Part shown: positions 54,380 to 64,000 of the stretch, piece by piece
Layout of the letters: every line of letters begins with the position of its first letter
How positions within the stretch are numbered: position 1 is the stretch's first letter
From: Erinaceus europaeus
Lineage: Eukaryota > Chordata > Mammalia > Eulipotyphla > Erinaceidae
Reading direction: 5' to 3'
DNA: 64,000 nt
Assembly: GCF_950295315.1 (NCBI RefSeq)
Contig: NC_080164.1
Location: 59,366,003-59,430,002 of the forward strand
Translations under genes and position numbers: made by a program
Notes under the pieces: generated by a model
What the model was told of the DNA's origin: nothing
Seen by the model: only the letters and a program-made list of their open reading frames with translations
Databases searched by the model: none

Positions 54380-55012
54380 TTTTAGTTTTATTAAGCTATA
54401 ATTGACACATATCATTGTGTACATTTAAGGTATACTGATTTGTCTTGCATTTATTATAAAATAACTACTACAGCTAGTTTAGTTGCAGTTCATCTCATAT
54501 AATTATAAAGAGAGACTAAAAGACTCTTGTGATGAAAAGTTTTGGTAGTTATTCTTTTAATATCATACATAGATAGTATATAGCAGTGTTAACTATAGTC
54601 ATCATGTTATATATTGTATCTCCAGTACTTACTACATCTTTTTTTTTAATATTTTTTTATTTATTTCCTTTTGTTGCCCTTGTTGTTTTATTGTTGTAGT
54701 TATTATTGTTGTCATTGTTGTTGGATAGGACAGAGAGAAATGGAGAGAGGAGGGGAAGACAGAGGGAGGGAGAGAAAGATAGACACCTGCAGACCTGCTT
54801 CACCACTTGTGAGGTGACTCCCCTGCAGGTGGGGAGCCAGGGCTCGAACCAGGATCCTTGCTCCAGTCCTTGTTCTTAGCGCCACCTGCGCTAAACCCTC
54901 TGCACTACAGCCCGACTCCCACTTACTACATCTTATAAATGAAGATTCATAACTTTTGGCCCTCTTCCTCTAATTCTTCCTTAATTTACCCCATAGGTTC
55001 TGGTACATCTAA
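54380..55012 (-). mobile_element. Old antisense L1 3'UTR, split by a SINE
   Basis: TTATTAAGCTATAATTGACA, ATTGTGTACATTTAAGGTAT, GTGTTAACTATAGTCATCAT and, after the SINE, CATCTTATAAATGAAG and CCATAGGTTCTGGTACATCT follow the classic antisense 3'UTR of an older mammalian L1. The rest of the element continues at 55985. Confidence 0.8.
54627..54934 (-). mobile_element. Short young-type hedgehog SINE (antisense) with 14-bp target duplication
   Basis: ACTTACTACATCTT at 54627-54640 and 54921-54934 brackets a complete antisense copy: TTATTTCCTTTTGTTGCCCT tail, GTTGGATAGGACAGAGAGAA, CAGACCTGCTTCACCACTTG, CCTGCAGGTGGGGAGCCAGG, GGCTCGAACCAGGATCC, and head CTACAGCCCGACTCCC. It inserted into the antisense L1 3'UTR. 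Confidence 0.93.
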
Positions 55013-55020
55013 TAATCTTC

Positions 55021-55022
55021 AA

Positions 55023-55064
<42 letters not shown>

Positions 55065-55065
55065 T
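55021..55065. repeat. (TC)n(TG)n microsatellite
   Basis: About 13 TC units followed directly by about 9 TG units. Confidence 0.95.
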
Positions 55066-55079
55066 TCCTGACACATGCA

Positions 55080-55245
55080 TTTTTTCACTGTTCTGGCTGA
55101 CTTTTTCTTTGAGAGAGAGAAACAGACAAAGAAGGGAAGATCACAGTACAGGAGCTTCCCCCAATGTGGTGCCAGGCTAGAAGCTTGACCTTACATATGA
55201 TAAGGTGGGTGTCATACCCTGTGAGTGCTTTCTCCAACCTTATTT
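55080..55245 (-). mobile_element. Second-type SINE (antisense), diverged
   Basis: GAGAGAGAGAAACAGACAAA, GATCACAGTACAGGAGCTTC, CCAATGTGGTGCCAGGCTAG and TGCTTTCTCCAACCTTA in antisense SINE order. Confidence 0.5.
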
Positions 55246-55357
55246 TTTAGTTAATTAATTGTCATGTGTAGGGATTTATGGTTCTGGGCCCACATTTTTT
55301 AGAAAGAGAGATATGATATATAGATATATATATAGATAGATAAAAAAGATAGAAAAA

Positions 55358-55642
55358 GGGAGTCGGGCGGTATCGCAGCGGGTTCAACGCACATGGCACA
55401 AAGCCCAAGGACCTGCTGAAGTGTCCCGGTTTGAACCCCTGGCTTCCCACCTGCATGGGAGCCGCTTCACAAGCAGTGAAGCAGGTCTGCAGGTGTCTGT
55501 CTTTCTCTCCCTTTCTCTGTCTTCCCCTCCTCTCCCCATTTCTCTCTGTCCTTTCCATCAACGATGACAACAAGAATAACTACAACAATGAAACAACAAG
55601 GGCAACAAAGGGGAATAAATAAATAAATATTTTAAAAAGATA
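55358..55642 (+). mobile_element. Short young-type hedgehog SINE (sense)
   Basis: GGGAGTCGGGCGGTATCGCA head, GGTTTGAACCCCTGGC B box, CACCTGCATGGGAGCCGCTT, CAGTGAAGCAGGTCTGCAGG, the CT-rich block, then CAACGATGACAACAAGAATA and AATAAATAAATAAATA tail. AAAAGATAGA-type text on both sides suggests the target duplication, but the site is low complexity. Confidence 0.9.
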
Positions 55643-55664
55643 GATAAAAAGGTAGAAAGAAACA

Positions 55665-55965
55665 GACAGAAGGAGAGAGAAAAAGACAAAAAAAAAGTGT
55701 TCCCCCAGTGAAGCTGGGCTGGTTTCAAACCTGAATCATTGATTGGCACCCTCCAGGGTGAGCTACTTTGAGGGCTCAGGATGGTTTTATATTTAATATA
55801 AAGACAGAGAGGCATTGAGAGGGAGAAGAGTGAAAAAGAGTAACATGCCGCTTCAACATGCATGGTGCTTCTCCCTTACAGAGGGTAACCAGCGACTTGA
55901 GGCTGGATCCTTGACATGATAACATGTTCTTGCACTCTACCTGGTATTCCCTTCCCACTCCAGCC
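55665..55965 (-). mobile_element. Two adjoining SINE remnants (antisense)
   Basis: First about 55665-55775 (AGACAGAAGGAGAGAGAAAA, GTGAAGCTGGGCTGGTTTCA, GGGTGAGCTACTTTGAGGGC). Second about 55785-55965 (TATAAAGACAGAGAGGCATT, ATGCATGGTGCTTCTCCCTT, GACTTGAGGCTGGATCC). Both diverged; the family is tentative. Confidence 0.5.
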
Positions 55966-55984
55966 TATTTTTTTTAAAGGATTT

Positions 55985-56235
55985 TATATTATTTTTGTCA
56001 AAGATAGTACAGTATTTATCTTTTTCTGTCTGACTTATGTCACTTAGCAAAATGCCCTTAAGTGATTGAATAATATTCCATTGTATGTTTCTGGATCCAT
56101 TCATCTGTCAGTAGACACTTAGGTTAGTTTCATGTTTTCACTATTGTGAATAATACTGCTATAAATGTTGGGCTTCAGATATCTTTTTGATTTAGTAATT
56201 CCATCTCCTTTTGATATAATCTTAAACTTTGAATA
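55985..56235 (-). mobile_element. Old antisense L1 (ORF2 end), continuing from 55012
   Basis: CAGTATTTATCTTTTTCTGT, CTGACTTATGTCACTTAGCA, AATAATATTCCATTGTATGT, CCATTCATCTGTCAGTAGAC and ATCTTTTTGATTTAGTAATT are the antisense of a typical L1 ORF2/3'UTR junction. The same element, broken by SINEs between 55012 and 55985. Confidence 0.8.
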
Positions 56236-56239
56236 GTAT

Positions 56240-56410
56240 CTATCCAAATAAATTCCTCATGGAAGAAGGAAGTGGGACACAGGAACTTTGGTAATAGGTG
56301 TGATGAACTGTACATATACATTAAAAGATATGAGACTGACCATTAGGTCTTACAATTCTGTAAAAAAATATTAAATTACTACTAACAAAAATAACAAACA
56401 AACAAAAGCC
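56240..56410 (+). mobile_element. Sense L1 3' end adjoining antisense L1
   Basis: GATGAACTGTACATATACAT, TAGGTCTTACAATTCTGTAA and an AACAAAAATAACAAACAAAC tail parallel the L1 end at 52100-52225. Either a separate truncated L1 or the outcome of an inversion. Confidence 0.55.
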
Positions 56411-56499
56411 CTTACATTTTCTCACATTAGTAGTGCTAGATTTAATATTCTTTGAATTTTACCCAATGAGAATACTAAAATTGGTAAGATTTTCATAAA

Positions 56500-56660
56500 G
56501 GTATATGCTTTATTCATTTTATTTGATAGGACTGAGAGAGGAGGGGAAGGTAGAGAGAGGGGGAGAGACAGAGAGACACCTGCAGCCCTGCTTCACCACT
56601 CATGAAACTTCCCCCTGTAGTACTGCAGGTGTCTCTTTCTCTTTCCCACTCTATCTCCCC
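56500..56660 (-). mobile_element. Inverted SINE pair
   Basis: About 56505-56615 is antisense SINE (TTTGATAGGACTGAGAGAGG, GAGAGACACCTGCAGCCCTG, CTTCACCACTCATGAAACTT, CCCCCTGTAG). It is followed at once by sense SINE middle (CTGCAGGTGTCTCTTTCTCT, CCCACTCTATCTCCCC) without the head between, so two halves meet in opposite orientation. Confidence 0.65.
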
Positions 56661-57085
56661 CTGACTGTGGGTCTGATGTGTGTTTGAGCATGGATGGTTG
56701 ACCCCCTGGAAGCTCGTCTATCAGACTCCCTTTAGCGTGCCAAACTTGTGGTTGAGTGATATGTGGCCAGAGTACGTGGGAAAATTCCAACCTTCCTATC
56801 AGCCTCTATGCATCACCCCACTCCTCCTCCCTCTGGTGGGCTTCACCCTCCTTATATTTCTATTTCCCCGTTCCTGCATCACCATCCATACCTTCTCATT
56901 ACCTTGCTCTCTTTTCCCTTATAAGGAGATATTGGTCTCATTGGCCAGCTGGCTACTTCTCCTGCACAGCTACCCCTTTATAAACTTGTAACTGCATCAA
57001 TAAAGATATTCTGTTTCCCTCAAGAGTTATACCCTTATTATCTTGTAATTTTGTAAATCAATATTAACTCACTGATATAACTCAA
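56661..57085 (+). mobile_element. Possible LTR joined to an L1-like 3' end
   Basis: A C-rich stretch leads to a TATA-like CCTTTATAAACTTG (56969-56982) and AATAAAGATATTC (57000-57012), an LTR-like spacing. The text then turns into GTTATACCCTTATTATCTTG and TTGTAAATCAATATTAA, like an L1 3' end, and an A run at 57085-57097. No flanking duplication was found and the origin of 56661-57025 is unsure. Confidence 0.4.
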
Positions 57086-57104
57086 AAAAAAAAAAAGAAA
57101 AATG

Positions 57105-57276
57105 TTTGCTGGGAGTAGTGGATTCATTTTATAGGCGCTGAGCCCCAGCAATTATCTTGCTATCAATTATAAAAAGAGAGGCTCTCATGTCTGAGGCTCT
57201 GAAGTCATGGGTTCAATTCCTAGCACTACCATAAACCAGAGCTGAGCAGTGCTCTGGTAAAGAAAAAATAAAAATA
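57105..57276 (+). mobile_element. Second-type SINE (sense)
   Basis: GCTGGGAGTAGTGGATTCAT head, AGAGGCTCTCATGTCTGAGG, GGGTTCAATTCCTAGCACTA and AGAGCTGAGCAGTGCTCTGG, then an A-rich tail. Same family as 5168-5336. Confidence 0.8.
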
Positions 57277-57279
57277 AAA

Positions 57280-58190
57280 TTCTTGCCCTTAAAAATTTTG
57301 TGAAATATATATATCTTCAAATAATAGGTGGAATGGTAGAACTGTAGAGGTCACTTGTCTTTTGTATGTCTCTCTAGTGTTCTATTTTACAGAGCTCACA
57401 ACCGTTTTATTTACTGATCTTTAGAAAATCACACCTAAAAGATCAAATGTGGGAAAGAACTGAATCAACAAAATAAAACAATTATTGTTCCTCATATCTT
57501 GGCCAATGAGATAAAATGAAATGAATATGTGGAAGTGTAGATTAAAAACAAACAAACATACAGTCATATTCAGGAATGTTGGTGTCATTAACTCTTAGTT
57601 GTAAAAGTAATTACTAAGAGTATTTATGCTCTTGAATAGTTGATATTTTATTCTTTGTAGATCCAAATAAATGAGCACACATAGGGTTTGCTTCAGATCT
57701 GTAACTCTTTCTTGCCTTCCCTTTTTCTATGTGTAAGTGTCTGTAAGCTCTAGCATTTGCAAGAAATAACCAAGTAAAACAGCCAAAGACCTTTAGTGTC
57801 AGATGGGACCAAAACAAAACTGTTCTGCAATATTCTTTTCTACCTCATTGTATATCAGAAGTTGGAAATGGTGTTCAGAAAGTCTTGATTAATGAAATGA
57901 TGGGTAATAATCCAGCACTATGATTACTTATTTTATTTCTCAGTTGATCATATAGAATCATGTTGGTGACCATCTGTATAACTTTAATATATTCTCATCT
58001 TTTTAAAGTACTTTCCTACTTTTTGGCATTCAAAGATATTCTAGAGTCATCTTTAGTATTCTCCATCCCATAGCAAGAATCAAACCAAGAAGCTCTGTGT
58101 TTCTTTGTTTTCTTACTCTAACATTTGGTTACTAGGTATGTTCATTGATACTAAAGTCTTCTAGTATCTCTCAGCCATCAGAATTAAAAA
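57280..58190. other. AT-rich spacer, no gene seen
   Basis: No recognised repeat. The 67-codon minus-strand frame at 57614-57817 has no domain. Confidence 0.4.
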
Positions 58191-58194
58191 ATTA

Positions 58195-58322
58195 TACATA
58201 TAGAGCTGGCAAAATAGCTTATATGGATAGTATGCTGCTTTGCCATGTGTCTGACCCAAGCCTTCATCACATTGAAGCAAGTTTTGATGCTGCGGGCTCT
58301 CTCTCTCTCTCTCTCATAAAAA
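58195..58322 (+). mobile_element. SINE (sense), diverged
   Basis: AGAGCTGGCAAAATAGCTTA, TGCTTTGCCATGTGTCTGAC, CAAGCCTTCATCACATTGAA and a (CT)n stretch before CATAAAAAT. Same general tRNA-derived layout. Confidence 0.6.
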
Positions 58323-58389
58323 TTTTACATAGATACTAAATGCAAACACACAAACATTTTTATTTTACTATTTATCTTTAAATGTCTTT

Positions 58390-58625
58390 ATGTATTTTTT
58401 TTTTGCCACCAGAGTTATTGCTGAGGTTCAGTGCATGCATGTCAACTCCACCTTCCCTTGCACACTTTTGTTTCTGACAGAGGAAGGTGTGGGGGGAGAG
58501 AGAGATGTACGGCACTGTTCCATCACTCATGAAGCTTTCCCTTTGGAGATGAGAACAAGAACTTAAAACTGGGTCCTCACACATAGTAACACGTGCTCTA
58601 CTTGGTGAGCCACCACCTGGCTCCT
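58390..58625 (-). mobile_element. Long-form SINE (antisense)
   Basis: TTTTTTTTGCCACCAGAGTT, TTCAGTGCATGCATGTCAAC, GGGGGGAGAGAGAGATGTAC, CATCACTCATGAAGCTTTCC and a head ending GAGCCACCACCTGGCTCC. Confidence 0.78.
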
Positions 58626-58754
58626 ATATGTATTTTTAAAATAAGTTTATACAGATACTTCCATTTCCAACCCAATACCACAAGGTTCAGGATAGCCTTA
58701 TCTCTTTCATATTTGTAATTTGTTTCTCTTACAATAACAAATCTAACTTTTATT

Positions 58755-58927
58755 ATCTATAATTTATTTACTAATTTGGTGAACCTTAGTGTACACAGTA
58801 GCACTGCTCGCCCATTCATAAAATGTCCGATGTAGATACTTCCATGTGTTGGCCCGGGACTCAAATTCAAGTCGTCCTCCATGGTAGAATATGTTTACTA
58901 CCATGTAAACCATTTCCCAGCCCCACT
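58755..58927 (-). mobile_element. SINE remnant (antisense)
   Basis: CAGTAGCACTGCTCGCCCAT, GGCCCGGGACTCAAATTCAA, GTCGTCCTCCATGG and TAAACCATTTCCCAGCCCC resemble a worn antisense SINE. Confidence 0.5.
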
Positions 58928-58929
58928 GC

Positions 58930-60355
58930 AGATTTTTAAAAATAGATCTCTTTATTTGTGACATGCAGATTTACAAGACTGTTGTGGCCACAGGTATACA
59001 ATTTCATATCTCCCTATGATAGTTGTAAGCATACCACTTCACCATCTTGTCTTTTTCCTCCATCATAAGATTGTGTACCCTCACACCTTTTTATAACAGT
59101 TATTATTTGTGTGTATATAAATATAGTCTTTCAATTATTTCTACAAAGAAAGAAAATGTACTTGTTATCTCAGATAACAATTGTGTATGATTCTTGAGAA
59201 GTAGATAGGGAGTTATTAATTATTATTTTTCTAAATAAGAAAGATGAATCTTAAAGTATTAAAAGTAGTATTCACTGTGTTTTCTTGACTGTGCCAGAAC
59301 TAATAATGGTTGTTTACTTTTAGAGCAAAAGCCACTTTGAATGTAAAGTGCTCTGTTTTTTTATATCAAATATCAAAATGTTATACTCTTTTTCTTCTAA
59401 ACATGAACTGTTTTATCTTGCTGTTTGAGGAACAAGCAATCTGCAAAATGAGTATGTCTAGAGTGTTAACAGAAGCAAAGTATAGGTGTAGAGAGTTGGG
59501 AAAGCATAAGGAGAGTTAAAGATAACCTAATAATCTTTTGTGAACTTGAACCCTCCACTTTTCCTTTAGAAACTTTAGACAAAACTGGAAGAATTTCAAC
59601 TTGTTTGGCCTGCCTTCCTTACCTCTTTTTTATTTAATGATTTTTTTCCTAGGGTATTCTGGCCAAAGACTAACAAGCAGTGAAATGGCAAAAGGCAGGC
59701 AGCAGGCAGGAGAAGTAGAAGCAAATGGTTGGGGTAAAATACAAACTGTATGATTAGGCTGTGAATAATCAGGGATTGCATTGTAGCTTGTTATACATAT
59801 TCCATGGTCATAATTTGATATTTATGAAAGGAAGAGAAGAATCTTCTAGAAGAAAGAAATAAATTATTGTTGTGTTGGGTCGGTTCATCTATCTTCCTCT
59901 TTTCCACTCAAAATCTCACCTATTTGCTATTATGGTGCTCTCCATATGATCTAGTTAGTTGCACATAACACATTTGAGGGACATAAAGTGATTTACATTA
60001 TCATTTTAATGGTGCTTAGATCCTTTCATTATGTAGTTGGTTCACATACATCAACATTTTAATTTTTGGACATACTAAAATACACTTGGCAAAGTGCTAA
60101 GGAGAAAACCGTCTGTGAGCCTGTAGGGACTAAAACCTGGTACATATCTGAACAAATGCAAAAGCTCCATTTGTGCTATTCAGCTTTACAACTTACATAG
60201 ATTTGGCTGACCTTTTTAAAAATATTTAAGTAGTTTTGAAATATCATTAAATGGTGATCAGTGGTAATTGTCTTAATGATAGCGCTTATTTGGGGAAAAA
60301 ATATATTGTTAAGTAGAATCCTTTCCTAACCTTGATTTGATGTTTAAAGACCCTT
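58930..60355. other. AT-rich spacer, no gene seen
   Basis: No recognised repeat or coding potential. Confidence 0.4.
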
Positions 60356-60359
60356 TTTA

Positions 60360-60560
60360 AAAATGCAAGATGCTTGAAAGTTACATATTAAAGGCCAAAT
60401 GAAAACACAATTTGCAAAGGGGCTTTTAATTTCATAATGATTCCAATTTTTTAGTGTAAAGTAAGATCCATGTCTAGTTCTTCACAATCTATGGACTGAT
60501 TCTGCGGTTTGCCTTATTCAATTTCACTACTTTGACTAGGATATCAGAAATATGCAGAGA
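60360..60560. other. Possible conserved non-coding sequence
   Basis: AAAGGCCAAATGAAAACACA, ATTTGCAAAGGGGCTTTTAA and TTTCATAATGATTCC form a non-repetitive stretch resembling conserved enhancer-type sequence in style. No comparison was possible. Confidence 0.18.
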
Positions 60561-60824
60561 AATGCAAACAAATAAGTTCCTTTAAGTTTTACATGGTAAA
60601 TAACTTGGTTTGATATTGACATTTTAGTCTTACCTATGCACTTGACCCAAAACTATGGATAATTTAAAACATCTCATAATTGAAAGGAATTGAAAGGGGA
60701 GAAAACATACTAGGCTTTATCTGTATAGTAGATCACTTAGTAGTCACAACAATCCAATGTAGTACTTATTAGTATCAACATTAGTATTAATATTATTTTA
60801 CTCAGGTAGAAATCAAGTCATAAT

Positions 60825-60978
60825 AGTCCGGGAGGTGGTGCAGTAGATAAGGCATTGGATTCTCAAGCATGAGGTCCTCAATTCAATCCCCAGCAGCACA
60901 TGTACCAGAGTGATGTCTGGTTCTTTCTCTCTCCTGTCATTTCTCATGAATAAATAAATAAAATCTTTAATTAAAAAA
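60825..60978 (+). mobile_element. Third-type tRNA-derived SINE (sense)
   Basis: GTCCGGGAGGTGGTGCAGTA, GATAAGGCATTGGATTCTCA, AGCATGAGGTCCTCAATTCA, CCCCAGCAGCACATGTACCA and GAGTGATGTCTGGTTCTTTC, with a AATAAATAAATAAAATCTTT tail. The A-box-like GTGGTGCAGTAGATAAGGCA suggests an Arg-type tRNA origin, from memory. Confidence 0.85.
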
Positions 60979-61234
60979 GAAAGAAACAAAGGCATAGATA
61001 GCTAAAATCATTTACCAACTCAAATGAATAACAAATGGCAAGGCTGGAATTAATATGGATCCTGATTTCTTTGTAACTCATGTTCTTCATACAAAATTGG
61101 CCAAATGCTTATCTTCTGATAAGAACTTATAAATTAAAATGTTTTTTGCAATTCAAAGATGAAAATGGAGTTTGGGTCAATTTTAATTTCATACAATTAA
61201 AATATTTAGAAGGTGAATTCCACGCCATGAATGT
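60979..61234. other. Spacer, no gene seen
   Basis: No recognised repeat or coding potential. Confidence 0.4.
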
Positions 61235-61235
61235 A

Positions 61236-61520
61236 ATTTTTTTTATTATTTCTTTATTGGGGGGATTAATATTTTACAGTCAACAGTATGATTTGTTTTT
61301 ACATCTCCAGAGCCTCACCACTCCTATCTTACTTTCACAGATAGAAAGATAGAGACAGTGATAGAGGGAGACAGAGAAGAGAGAGAGAGAGAGAGAGAAA
61401 ATGGAGACATTGCAACACTAGAACTTTCTCCAATACTGTGGTAACTGAACTTGAACCTGAGTCATATGCATAGCAAAAGAGGCTCCCAATCTAAGTAAAT
61501 TACTTTGCCAGCCAACCATT
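61236..61520 (-). mobile_element. SINE (antisense) with GA tract
   Basis: TTTTTTTTATTATTTCTTTA start, TAGAAAGATAGAGACAGTGA, (GA)n at 61378-61398, CATTGCAACACTAGAACTTT, CTGAACTTGAACCTGAGTCA and TAAATTACTTTGCCAGCC. Confidence 0.65.
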
Positions 61521-62025
61521 CTGTTTTTGTAACATCTGTGTCAAAACTAAAGGAAGCCTAAGGGACTGCAAGTTAGTAAAATTAATACAATTTTTTTGTA
61601 CAATGGTATGGAAAATGTTTATACTCTTTCGACCCAATGTGTGTGTATATATATATACCTTGTGCTATTTATAATAGTATGAAATTGGAAACCAAGCAAA
61701 TTCTCAGTAGAAAATAGAGTAAATATACTATAAAAATACAGTTTGGTGCATCAGATAGACAAAAAGTTGTAAATATTCAGTAAAAGGGAGAAAAGCAGTG
61801 TGACTTTTAGATACTGCATTAATGTTTTGAATTAACAAATAAAACAGTAAATAAAAAATATTGCCCACCATAAAGACAAAGAGTTCCTAAGCCAGAGAAC
61901 ATGAAGGAATTTTACCCTTTTCTTTTACTTAAGGTAAATTTTCAGGTTTTCTATAACCAACTTTCTATTTATCTTTTGTTATTCTGTACAGAATCTGCTT
62001 AGCCAATGAACTTTTACTTTATGAT
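61521..62025. other. AT-rich spacer, no gene seen
   Basis: Short TA run near 61646-61660. No recognised repeat. Confidence 0.4.
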
Positions 62026-62027
62026 GT

Positions 62028-62242
62028 ATTTTTTTTATTATCTCAATTTGCATATTGGATAGAGACAGCCAGATATTGAGAGGATAGGGGAGACAGAGAG
62101 GGAGAGAGACAGAGAGATACCTGAAGTATTGCTTCACTACTTGTGAAACTTTCCCCATGCTGGTGGGAACCAGGGTCTCGAACTCAGGTCCTTGTGCACT
62201 ATAACATGTATGCTCAACCACGTGCACCACCACCTAGCCCCA
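62028..62242 (-). mobile_element. tRNA-derived SINE (antisense)
   Basis: TTTTTTTTATTATCTCAATT, ATTGGATAGAGACAGCCAGA, GAGAGACAGAGAGATACCTG, GGTGGGAACCAGGGTCTCGA, ACTCAGGTCCTTGTGCACTA and head ending CACCACCACCTAGCCCC. Confidence 0.87.
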
Positions 62243-62317
62243 TGATACTCTATAGTTTTATAATACACTTTTCTCTATATAAGTTTAAAATATATATTTT
62301 AACAGGGTATTACACAG

Positions 62318-62580
62318 ATTTTTTTTCTCACCAGAACACTGCTCAGCTCTGGCTTATGGTGGTAATGGGGACTGAACTTAGAAGCACAGAGCCTCTGACA
62401 TGAAAGTTATTTGCATAATTTCATTACTCCTGATGGTGATCATTCCGTTCCCATTTTCTTCAAAAGAGGAGGAGAAATATCTGCAGCTCTGCTCCACCAC
62501 TTGTGAGGATTTCCCCAATTTCATAAGGAATAAGGGCATATACATGCACACTGTTGGGTGCTCCACATCTGGCCTCTGAA
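62318..62580 (-). mobile_element. Two adjoining SINE pieces (antisense)
   Basis: About 62318-62430 is the second type (CCAGAACACTGCTCAGCTCT, GGCTTATGGTGGTAATGGGG, AGAGCCTCTGACATGAAAGT). About 62450-62580 is a SINE middle and head (GGAGAAATATCTGCAGCTCT, GCTCCACCACTTGTGAGG, GTGCTCCACATCTGGCC). Confidence 0.65.
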
Positions 62581-62657
62581 CTATGTATTGCATTTATGTC
62601 TTCTTTCTATGGAGTAACTGATTTTTTGTATAGACATATGTGATTTAAATGTTTTTC

Positions 62658-62745
62658 TTTTCCTTTTTTTTTCCTTCTAGGGTTATTGCTGGGACTCATT
62701 GCCTGCACTATGAATTCACTGTTCCTGGCAGCCATTTTTTCTTTC

Positions 62746-62811
<66 letters not shown>

Positions 62812-62998
62812 TTTTATTCCATAGGACAGAGAAACTGAGAGGAGAGAAGTAGACAGATAAAAATAAACACCTACAGACCTGATTCACCACTCGTAAAATG
62901 TCCTGTGCTGCATGTAGGAAGCAGGGGCTCGAACCTGGTTCCTTGCATGTAGTACTATGTGCACTTAACTGGGTATGTCACTGTCTGCCTCCTTATTT
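62658..62998 (-). mobile_element. Long-form SINE (antisense) with (CTTT)n expansion
   Basis: CCTTCTAGGGTTATTGCTGG, GCCTGCACTATGAATTCACT, GTTCCTGGCAGCCATTTTTT module, (CTTT)n at about 62738-62812, ATAGGACAGAGAAACTGAGA and GGCTCGAACCTGGTTCC head region. The microsatellite sits between module and body. Confidence 0.88.
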
Positions 62999-63029
62999 TA
63001 TATATATCTTTTTTCCTTCTTTTTTTTAA

Positions 63030-63400
63030 AAAAGTATTTTAATAATGATTGACAAGATTGTGGGATAATGGGTACTTTTCCAAACGATTTCTACCACCAG
63101 TGTTCCATATATGCTCCTCCTCCACTGGAAGCTTTCTTGTTGTTTATCTCTCTGGGAGCATGGACCCAGGATCATTAGGGGGAAGATAAGGTGGGAGTTC
63201 TGGCTTATGTAATTGCTTCTCTGCAGGACATGGGCATTGACAAGTAAACCCATAACCCCAGCTATCTCTATCTTTCCCTAAAGGGGTAGGGCTCTGGGGA
63301 GGTAGAGTTCCAGGACACATTGTTGAGGTTATCTGCCCAGGGAAGTCAGGCTGGCATCATGATAGCATCTGCAACTTGGTGGATGAAAAGCATTAAGATA
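63030..63400 (-). mobile_element. Antisense L1 3'UTR fragment
   Basis: GGGAGCATGGACCCAGGATC, GTTCTGGCTTATGTAATTGC, AGGGCTCTGGGGAGGTAGAG, TTCCAGGACACATTGTTGAG and GAAGTCAGGCTGGCATCATG are the reverse complement of the L1 3'UTR around 49960-50230. Older than the intact copy. Confidence 0.85.
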
Positions 63401-63529
63401 TAAAGCAGCACAAATTATTTAATCATCAGAAACCTAAAGGTAAGAATATAGCAGATGAAACTTGGGATCTTCATGTTGGAAGAAGCTATGAAGTCTATCC
63501 TAGGTATATTGAAAGGGTCCCATGAATTT

Positions 63530-63608
63530 ACTTTTTTTTTTTTTTGCCTCTAGGGTTATTGTTGGGGCTTGGTGCCTGCACTATGAATCTACTTCTCCTG
63601 TGGCCATT

Positions 63609-63659
<51 letters not shown>

Positions 63660-63868
63660 TCTACTTACTTTGGATAGGATAGAGAGAAATTGAGAGAAGA
63701 GGGGGGAGATAGAGATGGAGAGAGACAGAGACACCTGCAGACCTGTCTCACCACTTGTGAAGCAAACCTCCTGCCGGGGAGTCGTGGCCTTGAACCCAGG
63801 TCTTTGCGCAGGTCCCTGTGTTTCCTACTATGTATGCTTAACCCAGTGCACCACTGCTCAACCCCTAC
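63530..63868 (-). mobile_element. Long-form SINE (antisense) with (TTTA)n
   Basis: T tract at 63532-63545, GCCTCTAGGGTTATTGTTGG, GGCTTGGTGCCTGCACTATG, CTTCTCCTGTGGCCATTTTA, (TTTA)n at 63608-63660, GGATAGGATAGAGAGAAATT, CAGACCTGTCTCACCACTTG and CTTGAACCCAGGTC. The head ends CACTGCTCAACCCC. Confidence 0.88.
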
Positions 63869-64000
63869 TTTACTAATTTTTACCTGAGCCCCACAGATAG
63901 GCTGAAAGTATTGTCTGGGAAGATTGTGTCAGAGTTGAGAATAGGACTAGATAGTTGGATCAGGGCAAAGAGTAGCTCCACATATGGGAAAAGTATATAA

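Overview
This window is mammalian nuclear DNA made almost entirely of retrotransposons. I see no convincing host protein-coding exon, rRNA gene, CRISPR array or free-standing tRNA gene. The dominant short repeats are tRNA-derived SINEs whose sequence (for example a head reading GGGAGTCGGGCGGTAGCGCA and a tail rich in ACAACAATAATAACTACAAC) I recognise from memory as those of hedgehogs (Erinaceus or another erinaceid). With young L1, class II endogenous retroviruses and ancient MIR remnants, the best reading is an intergenic or intronic stretch of a hedgehog genome.

Layout. 1-13.6 kb: AT-rich ancient DNA with scattered SINEs, a twin-primed L1 scrap, an L1 3' end and a MIR. 13.6-17 kb: an inverted-5'-end L1 split by a solo LTR, a second LTR-like block, then a 1.6 kb L1 flanked by a 105-bp direct repeat. 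17-23.8 kb: MIR, SINEs, and at 20.84 kb a 93-bp 3' end of an unusual non-L1 LINE. 23.86-27.8 kb: an old L1 split by a 2.7 kb class II-type LTR element with nearly identical LTRs, each carrying the 5' half of a tRNA-Gly. 27.9-33.5 kb: a degenerate L1/HAL1 ORF1 element, into which a hedgehog SINE inserted, into whose tail a 3.1 kb LINE of the Jockey/CR1-like group then inserted. 34-36.4 kb and 37.4-39.6 kb: antisense L1 with nested SINEs. 42.8-50.4 kb: a complete 7.5 kb L1 with tandem 5'UTR units, intact ORF1 and ORF2, a G-rich 3'UTR and a perfect 14-bp target duplication. 50.5-64 kb: an internally deleted L1, an old antisense L1 3' end broken by several SINEs, a possible LTR, microsatellites and more SINEs.

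How the parts work together. The intact L1 could supply the endonuclease and reverse transcriptase that mobilise the poly(A)-tailed SINEs; the clear target duplications around several SINEs agree with this. The Jockey/CR1-like LINE is different: it ends in a GAA-type repeat rather than poly(A), has its own endonuclease, RT and CxC..H..C tail, and inserted after the hedgehog SINE spread. Recent activity of such a LINE in a placental mammal is unexpected and makes horizontal transfer worth testing. The other main novelty is the tRNA-Gly half fixed in both LTRs of the 24.7-27.4 kb element. All family names rest on reading the sequence and memory of consensus motifs; no database was searched.
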